A DNA stretch of 64,000 bases from Gluconacetobacter entanii (GTDB lineage: Bacteria > Pseudomonadota > Alphaproteobacteria > Acetobacterales > Acetobacteraceae), in contig NZ_NKUF01000005.1 in NCBI RefSeq assembly GCF_003206495.1, forward strand, positions 1 through 64,000, in the 5' to 3' direction. The stretch's first letter is position 1; each line of letters starts with the position of its first letter. Positions 62,701-64,000 of this stretch are shown piece after piece. The notes under the pieces were generated by a model. That model made no database searches and was not told the origin of the DNA. It was given only the letters and a program-made list of their open reading frames with translations. The position numbers and the translations under genes were made by a program.

Positions 62701-64000
62701 CGGGCCTGATCGCGAAGCTGCGTCATGCGACGCCGGGGGTGACGCTGATCTCGCCCCCGCCGCACCATGACATCTACTCCATCGAGGATCTGGCGCAGCT
62801 TATCTACGACCTCAAGCAGATCAATCCCGAGGCCACCGTGACCGTGAAGCTGGTCGCGCGTTCGGGCATCGGCACGATCGCGGCGGGCGTGGCGAAGGCG
62901 AAGGCGGACGCCATCCTGATTTCGGGCCATTCCGGCGGCACGGGCGCAAGCCCGCAATCCTCGGTGAAATATGCCGGCATGCCGTGGGAGCTTGGCCTTG
63001 CGGAGGCGCATCAGGTGCTGATGCTCAACCGCCTGCGCCACCGGGTGAAGCTGCGCACCGATGGCGGGCTGAAGACCGGGCGTGACGTGGTGATCGCCGC
63101 CATGCTGGGGGCGGAGGAATTCGGCATCGGTACCGCAAGCCTTGTCGCCATGGGCTGCATCATGGTGCGCCAGTGCCATTCCAACACCTGCCCCGTGGGC
63201 GTGTGCACGCAGGACGACGAACTGCGCAAGAAGTTCGAAGGCACGCCGGAGAAGGTCATCAACCTGTTCTCCTTCATTGCCGAGGACGTGCGCAACATCC
63301 TTGCCTCGCTGGGCTTTGCGACGCTCAATGAGGTGATCGGCCGCACCGACCTGCTGCATCAGGTGCTGCGTGGTGCGGACTACCTTGACGACCTCGACCT
63401 CAACTCCCTGCTGGCGCAGGCCGATCCGGGGCCGCATGCGCGCTACTGCACGCGTGAAGGCCGCAACGAGGTGCCCGAGACGCTCGATGCGCAGATGATC
63501 GCCGATGCCCGTCCCCTGTTCGACCATGGGGAGAAGATGCAGTTGCAGTACAACGTGCAGAACACCCACCGGGCGATCGGCACGCTCATCTCGTCGCTGA
63601 TCGTGCGGCAGTTCGGCATGGACAAGCTGGTGCCCGGTCACCTGACGGTGCGCCTGCGCGGTTCGGCGGGGCAGTCGCTTGGCGCGTTCGCGGTGCAGGG
63701 GCTGAAGCTCGAGGTGCTGGGCGACGCCAACGACTATGTCGGCAAGGGCCTGTCGGGGGCGACGATCATCGTGCGGCAGTCGCCATCGTCGAACCTCGTG
63801 TCCAACGAAAACGCCATCATCGGCAACACCGTGCTGTATGGTGCGACGGCGGGTGCGCTGTATGCGGCGGGGCAGGCGGGCGAACGCTTTGCCGTGCGCA
63901 ACTCCGGCGCGATCGGCGTGGTGGAGGGCTGCGGCTCCAACGGGTGTGAATACATGACCGGCGGCCTTGTCGTGATCCTGGGTGAGATCGGGGACAATTT
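59742..64000 (+). CDS. gltB: Glutamate synthase large subunit (3' end beyond window)
   Basis: 1419 complete codons are present; the gene runs off the end. ATG at 59742 overlaps the gltD stop; ATG 59748 is an alternative. After a 40-residue propeptide, C41 (HDACGVGMV) is the N-terminal nucleophile of the class II glutamine amidotransferase. The FMN/synthase domain contains GHSGGTGASPQSSVKYAGMP, and the 3Fe-4S ligands are near residues 1139-1155 (CIMVRQCHSNTCPVGVC). The C-terminal glycine-rich beta-helix is cut short. Together with gltD it forms NADPH-GOGAT for ammonium assimilation. Confidence 0.96.
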   Translation, partial: MTMDQHTAHNPAPTGDFVREWRDNAEAISGLYDPTQEHDACGVGMVAALDGKPRRDVVEAGIAALKAVWHRGAVDADGKTGDGAGIHVEIPQDFFADAIHIGGDASVDSQIAVGMIFLPKTDIAAQERCRQIIESEILAFGYAIYGWRQVPINTDCIGEKANATRPEIEQILIRNTPGTEEDAFERDLYVIRRRIEKSAIANQVDLYVCSLSCRSLIYKGMFLAEHLTEFYPDLLDPRFVSRFAIYHQRYSTNTFPTWKLAQPFRRLAHNGEINTISGNVNWMKSHETRLADPALDPYMDDLKPVVQAQGSDTACLDNVFELLTFAGRDAPMARCLMVPASVGGNSAMPQRHKDMYSYCNAVMEPWDGPAALCATDGRWMLAGLDRSGLRPLRYTVTSGGLLIVGSETGMVKVPEADIVSRGRLGPGQSLALDLKEAKLYNNDQLLDLLSARQDFAGWVKRTRDISCLVRTSSGEISLYQGENLRRRQLAVGTTLEELEVILQPMVENAAEAIGSMGDDTPLAVLSTRYRGLAHYFRQAFSQVTNPPIDSLRETRVMSLVTRLGNLGNILEESETQCDLLQLPSPVLTTGEFKALREFCGENACVIDCTFPAADGEAGLREAIARIRTEAEDHVRRGCTHVFLTDEHQSAERAYIPMILATAAVHTHLVRQSLRTFTSLNVRSAGALDVHAIAVTIGVGATTINPYLAQESIADRHRRGLFGDMSFGDAVERYRKAVNKGLLKIMSKMGISVVSAYRGGYNFEAIGLSRALTAEFFPGMPSRISGIGLFGIARNVLSFHEKAWDRQIESLPVGGRYKLRRTGEVHAFDGTLIHMLQTAVATDSFTIYQRYADAVRRQPPVALRDLLDFRGGRTPIPVESVESITELRKRLVAPGISLGALSPEAHETLSIAMNRIGAKSDSGEGGEDPARAKPRANGDNASSAIKQIASGRFGVTAQYLNDCREIEIKMAQGAKPGEGGQLPGFKVTGLIAKLRHATPGVTLISPPPHHDIYSIEDLAQLIYDLKQINPEATVTVKLVARSGIGTIAAGVAKAKADAILISGHSGGTGASPQSSVKYAGMPWELGLAEAHQVLMLNRLRHRVKLRTDGGLKTGRDVVIAAMLGAEEFGIGTASLVAMGCIMVRQCHSNTCPVGVCTQDDELRKKFEGTPEKVINLFSFIAEDVRNILASLGFATLNEVIGRTDLLHQVLRGADYLDDLDLNSLLAQADPGPHARYCTREGRNEVPETLDAQMIADARPLFDHGEKMQLQYNVQNTHRAIGTLISSLIVRQFGMDKLVPGHLTVRLRGSAGQSLGAFAVQGLKLEVLGDANDYVGKGLSGATIIVRQSPSSNLVSNENAIIGNTVLYGATAGALYAAGQAGERFAVRNSGAIGVVEGCGSNGCEYMTGGLVVILGEIGDN

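Noticed and set aside
61077-63641. 854-codon open frame antisense to gltB
   Set aside because: Shadow of gltB; the plus strand holds the FMN and 3Fe-4S motifs.
1-64000. CRISPR array, prophage, insertion sequence or toxin-antitoxin pair
   Set aside because: No regularly spaced repeats, transposase, integrase other than XerD, or phage structural genes were seen.

Overview
The window is a GC-rich, gene-dense piece of an alphaproteobacterial chromosome. Gene content, fused genes (AroK-AroB, GNAT-Nudix) and the dispersed intergenic palindrome family point to an acetic acid bacterium (Acetobacteraceae), most likely Komagataeibacter or a close relative. That assignment is inferred from recognised protein families and repeat style, not from a database search. 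Almost everything is conserved housekeeping DNA. I see no prophage, insertion sequence, CRISPR array or plasmid-type gene.

Layout. 1-2075: two tandem OmpA-family outer-membrane genes (the first cut by the window edge) with an AT-rich spacer. 2076-6349: fused aroK-aroB on the minus strand, then a small membrane protein, xerD and accA on the plus strand. 6350-12154: CinA-like protein, SMP-30/gluconolactonase-like protein, a Rieske oxygenase coupled to a GNAT-Nudix fusion, a DUF815 ATPase and yajC. 12193-19379: LysE-type exporter, sodB, a squalene/phytoene-synthase-like protein, a beta-hydroxyacid dehydrogenase, a phosphotransacetylase-family protein, mqo and a NYN-domain protein. 19597-26093: folK, rpoZ, the (p)ppGpp synthetase/hydrolase, acpS, lepB, rnc and era. 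26329-38783: pyrH, frr, uppS, cdsA, dxr, rseP, bamA, skp-like, lpxD, fabZ, lpxA and lpxI, an isoprenoid/phospholipid/outer-membrane biogenesis block. 38801-47119: gloA, a small H-box-like protein, rpmH-rnpA-yidD-yidC-engB, argB, dapD-dapE and a membrane protein. 47226-49674 (minus): def-fmt-truA. 49806-50751: a heat-shock unit with a sigma-32-like promoter, a ROSE-like RNA thermometer, hsp20 and a DUF1150 gene with an in-frame amber codon. 50808-56911 (minus): tRNA-Leu, rnd, kdsD-lptC-lptA-lptB and hpf. 57153-64000: an NDUFA9-like protein, gltD and the 5' part of gltB.

How the genes work together. Three clusters build the outer envelope: BamA/Skp/RseP/LepB (protein), LpxD/LpxA/LpxI/FabZ and KdsD (lipid A and Kdo), and LptA/B/C (LPS transport). 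UppS and Dxr supply isoprenoids and CdsA supplies CDP-diacylglycerol. Some usual neighbours are missing: secDF after yajC, lpxB after lpxI, and rpoN between lptB and hpf.

The most notable non-coding signals are: (i) four copies of a two-hairpin repeat, each in the gap between convergent genes; (ii) the sigma-32 promoter plus ROSE hairpin before hsp20; (iii) three tandem 14-mers directly before gltD; (iv) a perfect 33-bp tandem duplication before folK.
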